In this document: positions 1 through 13,000 of the stretch, piece after piece
How positions within the stretch are numbered: the stretch's first letter is position 1
Layout of the letters: each line of letters opens with the position of its first letter
Assembly: GCF_003073045.1 (NCBI RefSeq)
Contig: NC_037599.1
Location: forward strand, 22,882,555-22,946,554
Direction: 5' to 3'
DNA from: Pomacea canaliculata
Lineage: Eukaryota; Mollusca; Gastropoda; Architaenioglossa; Ampullariidae
Length of the DNA: 64,000 bases
Made by a program: the position numbers and the translations under genes
Notes under the pieces: generated by a model
Seen by the model: only the letters and a program-made list of their open reading frames with translations
Databases searched by the model: none
Told to the model about the DNA's origin: nothing

Positions 1-367
1 ATATGTATCAGTAGTCATCAAAGTGGGGAGGTCACTAAATAAGAAACTCGTAAAGGTAAGGCAGTTGATAATTTACTGCATTGTCTGTACATCAGTTAAA
101 TGCACTCAGTATGAGAGTACACCAATAAGCTTGAAACACATCTGGATATACATGACTAGAACGGTTGCTGAATATTCTTCTTCTGAGTATGAGATGGTGG
201 TGTCAGTTACAAAATGATCTGATAAAAATCAACACAGATCCTCTACCAGAAATCAAAAGTTTAAACTCGTTTATGCAGTTCTACAAATGATTTTAATTAG
301 AGAAACGCCTTACAAAGGCAGCGCCTAATGAAGTACTCGCGTGTAAAGTTTATCAATTTGTTTCCAG

Positions 368-408
368 GTGACACTGCAACCTCCCCATCCTCTCCTTCAA
401 GACCAACA
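368..408 (+). CDS. Candidate small upstream exon of the GAREM-like gene
   Basis: A 41-nt segment sits between a good acceptor (tttgtttccag) and a strong donor (gtaaga). It encodes GDTATSPSSPSRPT, a Ser/Pro-rich peptide like the next exon. It would need an upstream phase-1 exon and ends in phase 0, which matches both possible acceptors of the following exon. No homology beyond composition, so this stays a candidate. Confidence 0.4.
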
Positions 409-2183
409 GTAAGACTGTCAAACTTCATTCCTATGTCGAATGTTTCACTAAGATATTTGGATAATTTTTTTTTCTGGAGGTTGGTGATTAATATCACCAT
501 ACCTAATCTACCTAGGGTTGTCGCAAAGCTTTTCTAAGTGCGCGTGTGTGCGTGTGAGAGAGTCAGAGAGAGAGCAAGAAAAAGACGGGCAAGGGAGTGA
601 AGGAAATAAACATGACTACATGCTTCTTAAAAGGCGGATCTCATTATTGCTGTCATCACAACTTCCAGGTGTTCCCGCAGCTTCAAACGATCCTCCGCAC
701 AGCGAAGAACAAAACAACGAGCTCCAGTAAATCTCTCTTTTCGCGACTCTCGTCCATTGTCTCGCAAGACGCGAGACCCAAGTGCGACGACCACAGCTCC
801 ACCGATGCTGACAGCGACTATGCCGAACTGGACGAAGCGCTGATGGACGCCCACACGCACTTCTACCAACGGCTTTCCTTCAACGACGACAACCTTAAGC
901 TTCCACCACCAACATCAGAAAACAACCGTTACACAGGGCGAGCCGACGTTCGGTCCGTTTTCGAGGCCCCCAGTCATTACAGCCAGTTACGTGGAAACCC
1001 ACGTGATATTACACTTCCGGGCCAATCGTCATCAGACTCTCCTCGTCCAAACACTTTACCCAGCAACAAAATTGAATATGGTTAGTACAAAATGTCTGAA
1101 AATTCGCGGAATCTTAATTATAAATTATAAATATTCTAATTAATATAATTATAAATTGATACCTCAGTGGTTTTAATTTTCATCACATATTGCAAGTTTG
1201 TTTGCTCCGCAAGTCTCAGCATATTAACCGCCAGTTTAATCCATGTGGTTCATGCGTTAAACCCATCTCTCAAAACAATGCTCAGAATATGCTTTATTTT
1301 TTTCTGGCACACCATTCACTGCTTCGGTGAACTTTTTGCTGTCAGCCAACACCTTCCTGTATAGGCTGTGCTTTCAAAGCACATGTTTGGTGATAAAAAC
1401 ATGATGGCTTTTGTTTACTCCAAGAAAAAGACACCATTTTGCGCTCATTCATATCAGTGTCCCCAGTTTTCCTGTAGGGGCTCAAACATCATTTCACACA
1501 CACACAGAGTATACATTTCAGCTCCCACCACATCCCAATTCACTCAAGTTCCTAGAAAATGTTAGAAAGAAAAATTCTTCGAACTTTCCGATCGACCTCT
1601 GATTGCATGATTGTCGCAGCTTCCAAATAAAAACAACGACGGCATTTAGGTTCTGTGTAGAGGTTAACCTTTACCCTAACCCTGGTGACAACGACAGCTG
1701 ACAAATTAAAGAGGGCAGTAGGATACGTAAGGTAACTTTTTTCTACACATCTAACTCTCTTCAAGAATAAAAACAAGTATGTACAACAACAACAACAATA
1801 ATGATAATAATGTTTGCTTAACTAGTGCCATATCCCAGCTCTACAAACACAGTCTAACAAGAGAAAGGGGTGGTTAAACATTCCAAATAGCGACAGACAG
1901 TGAAGACATTGTAGAGATCGCTACATGCTGACTGTATATATGTGCAGGGACATCATCGCAGGCTTCGTCACTGATGAACATGTCCGTAAGTGAGCTCTGC
2001 GCATGTCTGGAGAAGTGCAGGATGTCGGACCTGGCTCACGTGTGTCGCACTATGGCTGTTGATGGCAGTCTTCTGTGTTCTTTAAGTGATGAAGTGCTTC
2101 TGGCAGAGCCATTTCTGCTGACTCGGTTTTTGCTGGAAAAGTGGCACTGTGTGAAAAACGGCTGGAGGCCGAAACTTGTCTGA
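368..2183 (+). CDS. GAREM-like adaptor, 3' end (C-terminal SAM domain), partial
   Basis: Terminal exons of a + strand gene whose start lies left of the window. Exons supported: about 681-1080 (alternative acceptor at 668, 12 nt earlier and in the same frame) and 1948-2183. The junction joins G to GG and keeps the frame. The first exon is Ser/Pro-rich and polar, with possible tyrosine-phosphorylation context (SDYAELDEA) and a PPP run. The last exon encodes about 65 residues resembling a sterile alpha motif (SVSELCACLEKCRMSDLA, then VDGSLLCSLSDEVLL) and ends in NGWRPKLV. From memory, GAREM proteins (Grb2-binding regulators of MAPK signalling, with a CABIT domain and C-terminal SAM) end in a very similar GWRPK tail; the CABIT part is not in the window. 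It would act in the cytoplasm downstream of receptor tyrosine kinases. Other SAM adaptors remain possible. Confidence 0.6.
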
Positions 2184-2264
2184 CATTGTTTTCTAATGAC
2201 TTCAACGGCGAAGGAAAACAAAACAAAAATTTCTTATTTCAATGGGATATATTTTTCAATGTGC

Positions 2265-2270
2265 AATAAA
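2265..2270 (+). terminator. Poly(A) signal of the GAREM-like gene
   Basis: AATAAA lies 82 nt after the stop codon of the SAM exon, giving a short and plausible 3' UTR. Confidence 0.6.
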
Positions 2271-2492
2271 GTTAACACAACTACTGCTTTTGGTTATCTC
2301 ATTTAATAGATTGATTGCTGTGGGGGTTGAGGGTATTTAATGATAATACTTCTTCAGCAAATCTCCACTGTATCAAAGCTTGTGGGCTTCGTCCGTTGTT
2401 GGTTCTCCAAAACCTGTCCATCGGATTTCGTGAGGCCCACGATATCCCATTGGTAGCGTTTAAGCTCATGGGTGAAGTGGGCAGCGGCGGCG

Positions 2493-4032
2493 TCACTCAC
2501 TCACTCACTCACTCACTCACTCACTCACTCACTCACTCACTCACTCACTCACCACTCACTCATCACTCACTCACTCACTCACTCACTCACTCACTCACTC
2601 ACTCACTCACTCACTCACTCACTCACTCACTCACTCACTCACTCACTCACTCACTCACTCACTCACTCACTCACTCACTCACTCACTCACTCACTCACTC
2701 ACTCACTCACTCACTCACTCACTCACTCACTCACTCACTCACTCACTCACTCACTCACTCACTCACTCACTCACTCACTCACTCACTCACTCACTCACTC
2801 ACTCACTCATCTCACTCACTCACTCACTCACTCACTCACTCACTCACTCACTCACTCACTCACTCACTCACTCACTCACTCACTCACTCACTCACTCACT
2901 CACTCACTCACTCACTCACTCACTCACTCACTCACTCACTCACTCACTCACTCACTCACTCACTCACTCACTCACTCACTCACTCACTCACTCACTCACT
3001 CACTCACTCACTCACTCACTCACTCACTCACTCACTCATCACTCACTCACTCACTCACTCACTCACTCACTCACTCACTCACTCACTCACTCACTCACTC
3101 ACTCACTCACTCACTCACTCACTCACTCACTCACTCACTCACTACTCACTCACTCACTCATCACTCACTCACTCACTCACTCACTCACTCACTCACTCAC
3201 ACTCACTCACTCACTCACTCACTCACTCACTCACTCACTCACTCACTCACTCACTCACTCACTCACTCACTCACTACTCACTCACTCACTCACTCACTCA
3301 CTCACTCACTCACTCATCACTCACTCACTCACTCACTCACTCACTCACTCACTCACTCACTCACTCACTCACTCACTCACTCACTCACTCACTCACTCAC
3401 TCACTCACTCACTCACTCACTCACTCACTCACTCACTCACTCACTCACTCACTCACTCACTCACTCACTCACTCACTCACTCACTCACTCATCTCACTCA
3501 CTCACTCACTCACTCACTCACTCACTCACTCACTCACTCACTCACTCACTCACTCACTCACTCACTCACTCACTCACTCACTCACTCACTCACTCACTCA
3601 CTCACTCACTCACTCACTCACTCACTCACTCACTCACTCACTCACTCACTCACTCACATCACGTCACTCACTCACTCACTCACTCACTCACTTCACTCAC
3701 TCACTCACTCACTCACTCACTCACTCATCTCACTCACTCACTCACTCACTCACTCACTCACTCACTCACTCACTCACTCACTCACTCACACTCACTCACT
3801 CACTCACTCACTCACTCACTCACTCACTCACTCTCACTCACTCACTCACTCACTCTACTCACTCACTCACTCACTCACTCACTCACTCACTCACTCACTC
3901 ACTCACTCACTCACTCACTCACTCTCACTCACTCACTCACTCACTCACTCACTCACTCTCACTCACTCACACTCACTCACTCACTCACTCACTCACTCAC
4001 TCACAGTCACTCACTCACTCACTCACTCACTC
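2493..4032. repeat. (CACT)n tetranucleotide satellite, about 1.54 kb
   Basis: Nearly uninterrupted tandem CACT/TCAC tetranucleotides, about 385 copies, with scattered one- or two-base interruptions (for example near 2552, 2809, 3143, 3275, 3657, 3727) that shift the repeat register. The array lies about 310 bp downstream of the GAREM-like stop. Its apparent open frames (endless Thr-His-Ser-Leu) come only from the repeat lacking stop codons. Confidence 0.97.
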
Positions 4033-4749
4033 TTTTTTATTTGTCACTGTCAGATTTGAACACACCACCTTTCAGTCTTCAGACCTCGTCGGTAGCCACC
4101 AGGCTATACAGCCGTTACCAACCAACGTGTCTAAACTTCGTGAAAAAGTCAAGTTCGCCGTTTACAACAATGAACAAATCCGCTGAACCGAGACGCACAC
4201 TCCCCAGAACCGGTGACGTCATCGACAACGAGGCTGCTGTTAACGAAGATGACTAGTGCACGACGGACCACAAACACCCTGCTACTGTCCCCTAGTCCCT
4301 CCAACTGCCAGGAACACACACGTCATACTCAATGGAGTGAACAAGATCGGAGTGACAGACGGCAACAACCTACCCGATCCTCTCCCTCCAGACATCATTG
4401 TACGCGTGGTCAGAGTTGCCTGCCCAGTCAATGGACGACATCGAAAACGGACAACAGTACCCTACAAAGAACCACAACAAGAAATAAGTGACAGATGGCC
4501 GGTCCTCCACAGTTCATGACAATTGCTATCCATAATGTCGAGGACTTTGTGTGGACGGCAAGACACAAGCAAGACAAGGAGAGAATAAGTTTCACTGACC
4601 CAGTGACTACGCGACACGAGGTGTCCGTGCTAACGGTCACCAGGACACAGCACGGGACTCACCCGTGAAAATATTTCACATCCTCAACTGCGACATCGAC
4701 GGTTTGCTCGTGAAAACACACTATCCTGGCTTTGTACAAAGCATTAACG

Positions 4750-4853
4750 TGTTTGTTATTGTGTCTTACAGACATTGTTTGTTATTGTGTCTTACAGACA
4801 TTGTTTGTTATTGTGTCTTACAGACATTGTTTGTTATTGTGTCTTACAGACAT
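4750..4853. repeat. Tandem repeat, four perfect 26-bp units
   Basis: Four identical head-to-tail copies of a 26-bp unit that starts tgtttgttattgtgtc and ends ttacagacat. Because 26 is not a multiple of 3, the same peptide appears in shifted frames. Perfect identity suggests recent duplication. No coding role is seen. Confidence 0.93.
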
Positions 4854-5623
4854 TGCTTGACGTCAGCAGTACACTGCAATGTTTCTCTGACTTCCAACGA
4901 TACTTCAGTCCTGCTTCGACACTTACATCGCAAGGAAGAGCTGCCGGCCGATATCCTTGTTTTTAGTAAAAAATGTATTTAATAAGTTTTTGCATAGACT
5001 GACAATTTGATTTTATTGCAATTTGACACCGAGTTTAACCAGACAAGTTCTGGACTTAAACCCACAGATGAAACGCAGGGTTCGGAGACAGACCAGGAGG
5101 AGATCGATCCTCGGCCCAGAACCGGATCCGCTGGGGTTGGTATGGTTGCGGCACTAGGAGGACAAAGAAGACTAAAAAGATAAGTGGGTTTGTGTGTGTG
5201 TGTGTGTGCTGCTTCCACCATTTTGTAAGTCTATGATCATGTTGAAAGCACAGTTACATCTGGACTTACAGGTCTACCACAGAGACGTTAATATTCGAAT
5301 ACCACTTCTACCTACCGCAGCGTTCTCATGGCAACCTACTATTTCTACCTACGCATCTGGTTTTTAACATCATTTCTAATCTCCATCTCTTCCCCAGAAG
5401 CACATTTTCCCGAGTTCCTCGACCATCTCACCGGAACATGGAGATGAAGCTGAAAATGAGCTTCTACAACAGTTTTTTCAGGGCTGTTCAAATGGTTTTT
5501 AAACTTGGGAATCCTCCAACCGTAGACAGGACCATCAAGTGTGTATTTCGGAATCTGGTGAGATCCCCTCAAACTGTGTCTATCAACATGGGAATAGTTT
5601 GTGTGAGCTGCACACCTTGTCCC

Positions 5624-5803
5624 CAGGCCAGTTCTTAGCCCCGCGGGGCCCGAGGCAAAGGCATGTGCGGGGCCTCACGCACGATCACACGGTTTTAGTT
5701 GGGATCTAAAGTCACATATCAATCAAAAGCGCGGGGCCCCTTGAAGAGCGGGGCCCTAGGCAGATGCCTCGTCCGCCTGCCCCTAAGCACGGCCCTGCTT
5801 CCG
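5624..5803. mobile_element. GC-rich hAT-like element remnant
   Basis: A markedly GC-rich patch in AT-rich surroundings. One end reads caggccagttcttagccccg; the complement of the other end reads CAGGGCCGTGCTTAGGGGC. The paired CAG...TTAG termini and internal gggccc blocks resemble hAT terminal inverted repeats. No clean 8-bp target duplication is visible, so it may be truncated or composite. Confidence 0.35.
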
Positions 5804-7089
5804 GCATCATATCAATATATAGATACACGTACTCCATTACCCCGGCCCCGCGCGGATGGTCGGCCCCAGGCCCGCGTAGTCCTAACGCCGCTTCTGGAAG
5901 TGGGGGACATGTGCAAACTGTGCGCCTGCACAGGGCCGCCACGCCAATATATATTGAATATGAAACAAAGTAAATAACGAACAGCTGACGGCAATGTGTC
6001 CGATAAACTTTTTAATTAGTATGCTGCCTTTATTCATGTTGCTGGAGTCGGATCAGTAAGCTATTGTAGTATTAAAACGCTCGATCTATATTGGCGGGCG
6101 AAGGGGCCACCGATTCTTTCTCTACCCAGGGGCCCCCTTGGTGAAGTCCTTCACCTTTCTGCACTGAAGTAACGTAGGACATATGTATGTCGTCCGCTGT
6201 CAATGTGCTCACCTACCTCAAATCCCTTTTCTCTTCCCTATGTCATCAGTCATCAAAAGCCGCATCAGCAAGCCCAGGCATGCTTGCAACAGCCAACGTC
6301 CCAGCTGGAACTCGATCCGAGCATTATCTTTCCACAGAGGCAGACCAGTCCACAGAGCACATTTGTCATCGTCAACTGAACTAAATAAACATATATTCCT
6401 TGGGTGAATGAAATTTGTGTCGTCTCATGCACGGTAAAATTGCAAACTATAAAATATGCAGCTGTGAAACATAGAGCATGATGAGACTGAGAAGCCTCCG
6501 ATCCGAACTTTTGGAAAAAGGCAGGGCCTTTTGTGGATTCCAAGGTCGGTTAGGTGCGGATGTGCAGAGATGGAAAAAAGACCACAACACGAGGTGTTAG
6601 ACTACGTACATAATATAACACACCCGACCACCAGTGGATCAGTCCGGTAACACTACTATAATGGGTTGCATAGAACATATTTTGAGCCTTTCACACAGTA
6701 GTACATAAGAGCACAGCGGGAAGGGGGTATAATCAATTATTAGTAGCTCTCTCTCTCACAGAGACACACACACACTTAGACGAGTTAGAATTAAAAAATT
6801 AAAGTCCGCTACCACGATGCACTATTATTAGTTACATTTTCCGCCAAATACTACGAGTTGTTTCCCTTGAGAAAGGTGATGCTTTTGTCCTTTATAATCT
6901 CTAACCAAATATTTCTTGCAAATAAAATAGTTATGACAGAATAGAAAACAGTAAATTTATAATTATTACAAATCAAGTTATACTAAGTGAATGATAAAAT
7001 TATTGTATTTATAATTTTTTCAGGCTGTAAGTTATTTTAGTACTGTGTATCACGGAAAGACTTTTTGGGTTGGAGATAAAACAACAAAC

Positions 7090-10000
7090 ATGGCGGAAAG
7101 GTAGGAAAAGAAAATAGCTGAATAACATTCGAACTGTCTTAGTTCATGGTTAATTCATATACGCTAGATATGTGTTAAATGAATTTGTTATATTAAGTAA
7201 ATAATGACTGTTTTAACTTCTAAATCATTTAAACTACTGAGGTAAAAATTTTGGGAGAATGAAACCTTTTTTTGGGGGGAGTCAGTATGAATACACAACA
7301 GCTGCTCCTTGTTGTTGCGTAAACGCCTTGTCAGAAAAATTGCGTTCATTGTTAAGATGAAATGTGATTTACTTAAGTTTTTTCTTTTAAATACCATACA
7401 GAACGGTTGAGATTTCAATGGCGACTAAAAGTCATTCTGTTTTTAAATAAAGTCAATTGCAACTTTTGATTTTTGGCAGTTTGTCGAAGTCGTGCTAGCT
7501 GTTATGTGCAGTTGCCAATTTCCGCTCAGCATCCAATCGATTGTCTCATTGTTCAACGTTCTTGATCGATAACACATGTTTAATACTTCGATAGTATTGA
7601 GCTGTTGTCAGTTAGATTACAAATAAACTTGTATTAACCCGTGCGTGGTTATATCATGCATTATGCTAGACAGTGGTTCTCAAAGTTTTTCGGACCGCGG
7701 ACCACTTTACTGAAGTAAAAGCTACGGCGGACCACCAAGACCTAAGTAAAAAATATGGCGGACCACCAGGGCCTAAAAGTCAGTCTGTACTATGAATTTC
7801 AAATTGAAATTGCCGCATTTGTTTCATTTTAATTCAAAACTAAATGTCCTTTTGTAAAAGTAGACATAAAACTATGTTTACCTCGTTCTTTGTAATTAAA
7901 ATGTTAATGCGAGGAATGCATCACTTTAAACATCACTTTGCTGACACATGACGACTGTCAGCCGCGGACCACCTGACTTATGCTCGCGGACCACTAGTGG
8001 TCCACGGACCACACTTTGAGAACCACTGTGCTAGAGGACGGTGTTTTTGACTGCTTCCGTTAATTGACTGCAATATTTTAAGTGTCATAATAGTTCTCGG
8101 ATCTGTTGACTTATCAGACAATAACAATTCTATTAAGAAAGGGATGTGAGCCCATAAAATCTTAAAGGCCGATGTCTACCGTCCGGACGGAAGAGAATGA
8201 TATCGCCCGTGCGAGGGAAGTAGGAGTACACGTGATGCGGACTGCTAGTGTCCAGTAGTTTACAATTACTACCCGGACAAAAGGCGGGGTAGAGATCACA
8301 GGCACTGCCGACTAGCTTGGCAATAAAACGTCTTCCTCACCCTTGCTGTAGGGTCTGAGCGCTGAGGTGAAATGACTTCTACCTGAGCATACAGGCACTA
8401 ACCTAGATGAAAGCAATAAAAAGAAAGTTTTAAAATTCAGTTGTCTTTGTGTTTGTGTCATTTCCGCTGTTTATGTTTTTCTCCCTTATTTTTCTCTCTG
8501 TTTTGTGGAGAATACATTCGATTTCTTAACCCTTACAGCATGTTCAGTTGCAAACCGTTTCACTGCAGCTTTCTAAACACCAACACCAAGTAGTCGGCTG
8601 AGAAAGACGTTTTATTGCCTGTGATCTCCACCCTGCCAGGGTAGCAATTAGGGAAAACTGACCGCTTGTACAGCACTGTGTACTCCTACCTTCCCTCGCA
8701 CGGGCGAAACCATTTTAAAAAAAAACGCCCATTAGGACATCGGCCGTTAACAAAAAAATTGTAAAAAATTCTACAGTCATAATTGCATAATAAAGTATAG
8801 ACACCCCAGAATCATTTTTATTATTGGTCTGTAGACAGGGATTTTATTTATTTTGATATTGTTTTATTAACATTTAATTTATTTCATAGTAGATGTATTT
8901 TTGTTTGGTGTGCATTAGGTGTGCTGCAAATCATGCAGGGACAACCTATAGCCATCACTTTTTCCCCCTGCTATAGGCCAGAGTTAAAAGTTTCTTCTGA
9001 CAGAGGGCAACCATGTGACCATAAATTGAGGCACCTGGCTTCCACCTAATCAAAATTAAATTCCATGTTGAAATACCATGTTTTCCTGAAAATAAGACTG
9101 ATTATATTCATTTTTGCTTCAAAAGAGGCATTAGGGTATTTTCAAGAGATGTCATTTTTTTGGCTAATTCAAAAATCTACGTTTAGTCAAAATCTAATAA
9201 AGTCATGTCATCTTCTTCTGGAACATCATAACGATCAAAACCCTGAATTTTTTGCAACTCTAGTTCACATTGAATCATTGTCCATTGTTTTAAGCATTCA
9301 TGTAATATTTCTTATTTATATGTTAATGTCATTACTTTATAACTGGATGTCATTTTCAATAAGCAAACAAAATTCATTCATCTTGATGATCTTAACTAGG
9401 ACTTATATTTGAGGTAATGACTTATATCACAAACATCCCGAAAAATCATTATAAGACTTATTTTCGGGGAAACATAGTGGTAGAGATTGAAGGATAGAGG
9501 TGCATGAGTACCAGGAGAAAGTCTACCAGGTATAAAATGACTATATTTTATCTCCTTATACAAACAGCCAGTCTCACTGCCTAATTTTTCATGTTCATCA
9601 ACTTGAGTGCAGGTTGAAGATAGAAAGTTTGCACTCAACCTGTTGTCTTCAGTAGTAACTACTTTGTTCTCGAAATAATAGCAATGTGATATCTATTGGT
9701 GGGTATGATCATTAAATGCTGACTTATTCATTTGAATATCATTTATTGAAGCCCTGAAGATGGGGGTGGAAGCTGGTGGGGAGGATGGCTACAGTCAGCA
9801 AAGGACATGGTATTTGAAAATTTCTTCTTAATTTTTTTGTTTCTTGTTTTGTTGGAGTTTTTTGGGGGAGGGGGGCTTTTATTATCTCTTACCATTCCTT
9901 TCTTTATATCATGCCTTTAAAAATGTATTGAATGCTCTTTAATGAGCAAAGAGTTATATTGTTTTATGAATTTAATTTTTTAATTTGCTGTTTAGCTTAA

Positions 10001-13000
10001 ATTTCTTACTGAATAATATAATTCTTGAATTTTTTTTTTTAAAACTGTCAAGGCCATAAATTATTGGGTGATCTTTACCAATTGCCAAACTGTATCTGTC
10101 AACTGACTCTTTTGTGTGTCGTTTATTTTGATCCATTCTTTGCTGTCGAGATTGTCACATATTTCTTGTGTTGTTGTTTATATCTGGTGTATATTGCTGC
10201 TGTTATGTCTCCCAATGCATACTACTGCAGAATCAAATGGGCATGTATTTTCAACAAAAAAAAAATTTTAAACATCTTTCAGTCTACTGGTCTGTGTTAA
10301 GTGTCATCTGTTTTATCCTTTGTAGTCTCATCACCTGTTGTCAGATGTAAACATAATTTAATAGTTTTTTATTTAACTTTTAGAGTACAGCAGCATATGA
10401 CATGGTGAAAAAAGATCTGGCAGAGTTTGGCTGTACGATGCAGAAAGATGCAGGTCATGCTGTTGCAGTTACGAGCAGCACATTTAAAGAGTCTTTGAAG
10501 GTACCAAAACAAAGGGCATTAGATCAAATTACAAAACAGTAATTTTTTTCGTCCATTGTGTAAATGAAATTGTGAAAGTGGAAGTTGTAGGCATTTTATA
10601 AATGTAACATCTTTACATGGATTGTAATCATTGAATGATCTGTCAGAATATGTTAATTAGTGATCTTTTCTGTAAAGAAATGTAAAAAGTAAGGAGTTTT
10701 TGTAAAGAGTACTAGTAGGGGCATTAACAAGCATTTTATCATAAATTGTTGGCTTTGTATCAGACAGCTTTGATTAACTTTGTTTTAGGATGCAAGCTCA
10801 TTTTGAAAATAACAGATAAATAACATTAGGATAATAGCTTCTTCTTAAAGTTTGTATTTGTTTATACATTTCAGACTGAGAATACTTCTGCAGCCCGAGA
10901 CAAGGTATCTAAAGGACTGAATGCACTGCTTGAGGGCATTTCAAAAGCCCTTACCGTCCCACCAGATGATGAGGGACAGATCCCTATTACACGAGGATCA
11001 GCCGCAGGAATATATGACAGAGCGAAGGTCAGTTCTCATGTTAAAAATGTACAGTAACTTGAGCATGTGTGCTGACTGAAGGAAGGGCAAAATTATTGAC
11101 TTAAATGTTGAAACAGTTGTCATTTATTTGCTGGGATTTGCAGGCCAGACTGCATGCCATACAAATCGACCCTGACACTTACATTCAGCCCCCAAGTGGA
11201 CCTCCTGAGACTTTCACCATGTGGTGCTCTGGTTTTGATCTGGAGAGCGTCAAGGGAGAAATATCAGAACTTCTGGTCTCTAAGGTCGAGGTTCGAGGTC
11301 TGTACACCAAGCTGGTGAGTGTCTGAAGTATCCTACTGTTTTACTCTAATGCTCTTTTAAAGACAAGTTTCTTTGAGATTTAAACTAGTTTACGTTGAGC
11401 TATTTACCTACAGTTGTACTCTTTGTATTTTTAGAAATTCTTTGCTATTGCAAAAAATTTGCCTGGAAAATTGAATGCATTCTATGTGTCTGTAGGTGCC
11501 AGCAGAGATGTCTCATGTAGATTTCTGGCAGCGTTATTTTTACAAGGTCCATCAAGTACAGATAGACCAAGCCCGCAAGGAAGCTCTTATGATGCGAGCA
11601 GAGCAATCACGAACAGATGACCCTATCAACTGGGATGGTATTGTGTATTTTTTAATGCTGTGATAGGATTGTTGGGTTTTTATGTTCTGATCTGTGATGG
11701 TTTCGTAAAGGTAAAGCAATTGCTGCCAGTTCAGTTTTCCTCTTTACCCTTTTTTTTTTAAAAATAATTTGCTCCTGTATCTCTCTCAACATATTGTAAC
11801 ATCAGGAAAATTAAACTTTAGTAGGACATCTTTATAGTATATCTTCCAAAGGTCAGTTCATAATGTCTTGATTGTTTGCATACATGAAGCATCTGTGACA
11901 ATTTTTACAGATGACTGGAGTGGAGATGAGGAAGATCAGGGCAGTGACTGGGAAAGGCTTCCTAGAGCCGGGGAACCAGCCTCAGCAATTTCAGTGGCCA
12001 GAGGTGCTGACAGACAAGTAGAAGCTGCAGTCTCATCCATTCCTGATGGCACAGCACTGAGGGAGGAGAATTCTGTGCATGTTGTGGATCTTGATTCTTG
12101 TGCTTTGTCGCCTGTCCAAGAGACCCAAACTGAGAACTCGCTAGTTAACATGGATAGAGAACAAAACTTCTCACAAGTTGAGGATGCCATGGAGAGAGAA
12201 CAGAACCTCTTACAGGTTGAGGTTGTCAGTGCTGCAGCTCATTTGTCTGCATCTACAGCTCTTGACAGTTGTGTCCAGCAGGAATCAACTGATACTGCAT
12301 TGGTTCTTCCCAATCATGTAGAACCAGAAGTGCAAACTCCAGTGAATCTTTCCAGTGGCAGTGTCAGTTGTGAACAGAAGCTGTCTCCCAATGATCACGT
12401 GGCCCTTACTGTCATGACCAATGCTGATGCATCTCCACTGGAAGCATCAGAAACAAAGAAAGTCGCCCCTGGTGATGCCAAAGAGTCAGCGCCTACCTGT
12501 GTAGGCATACAGGATCAAGTGCCTCAGTCAGTTTCTCCCCTGCAACAAGCAGAAGAGGTGACTGCAACTCCTTTAACCACGTTGTCTGAGATCATGCCTG
12601 AAGCTTCACCAGCCTGTTCTCCCTTGATGTCTGCCACACCCACTGCTGAACTGTCATCTCAGGTGTGTTTACCTGATGCAATGCCTTCTTCTCCTTCATC
12701 AAGAACGCAGCAGGAACCATCACAGCCATCCCCCATGATTTCCACTTTCAGCCCCATGCAGGAAGCAACAGTATCCCTGGCAGTGGCAGTAGAGGGTCGG
12801 GACATCAAGACTACCATCAAAGGTGATATTGTCCTAGTGGGATCTGACCATGGCAGCCCAGTCTCCACTACCAGTGATCCTAAAGGTATTTTTTTGTGTG
12901 TATGAAATCAGCACGTTTCAACAGTGCAATAGCAGTGTTCTGCAGCTCAAAAGATTGCTAATAAATGATTGAAATTGTTAGAGAATTTAAGAGCTATTTT

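Larger units (their letters stand above)
4033..7089. other. Non-coding interval between the CACT array and BSDC1
   Basis: No exon with convincing splice sites and family resemblance was found. The interval holds a 26-bp tandem repeat, a GC-rich patch resembling transposon ends, a (GT)n stretch near 5193-5207 and AT-rich DNA just before BSDC1. The BSDC1 promoter should lie in the last few hundred bases; I see no clear TATA box. Confidence 0.6.

Noticed and set aside
2315..4256. Two giant open frames encoding Thr-His-Ser-Leu repeats
   Set aside because: They are created entirely by the CACT tetranucleotide, which contains no stop codon in any frame. No splice or start context supports a gene.
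5322..5335. X-box consensus match GTTCTCATGGCAAC
   Set aside because: It lies between the GAREM-like gene and BSDC1, neither known as a ciliary gene; probably a chance match.
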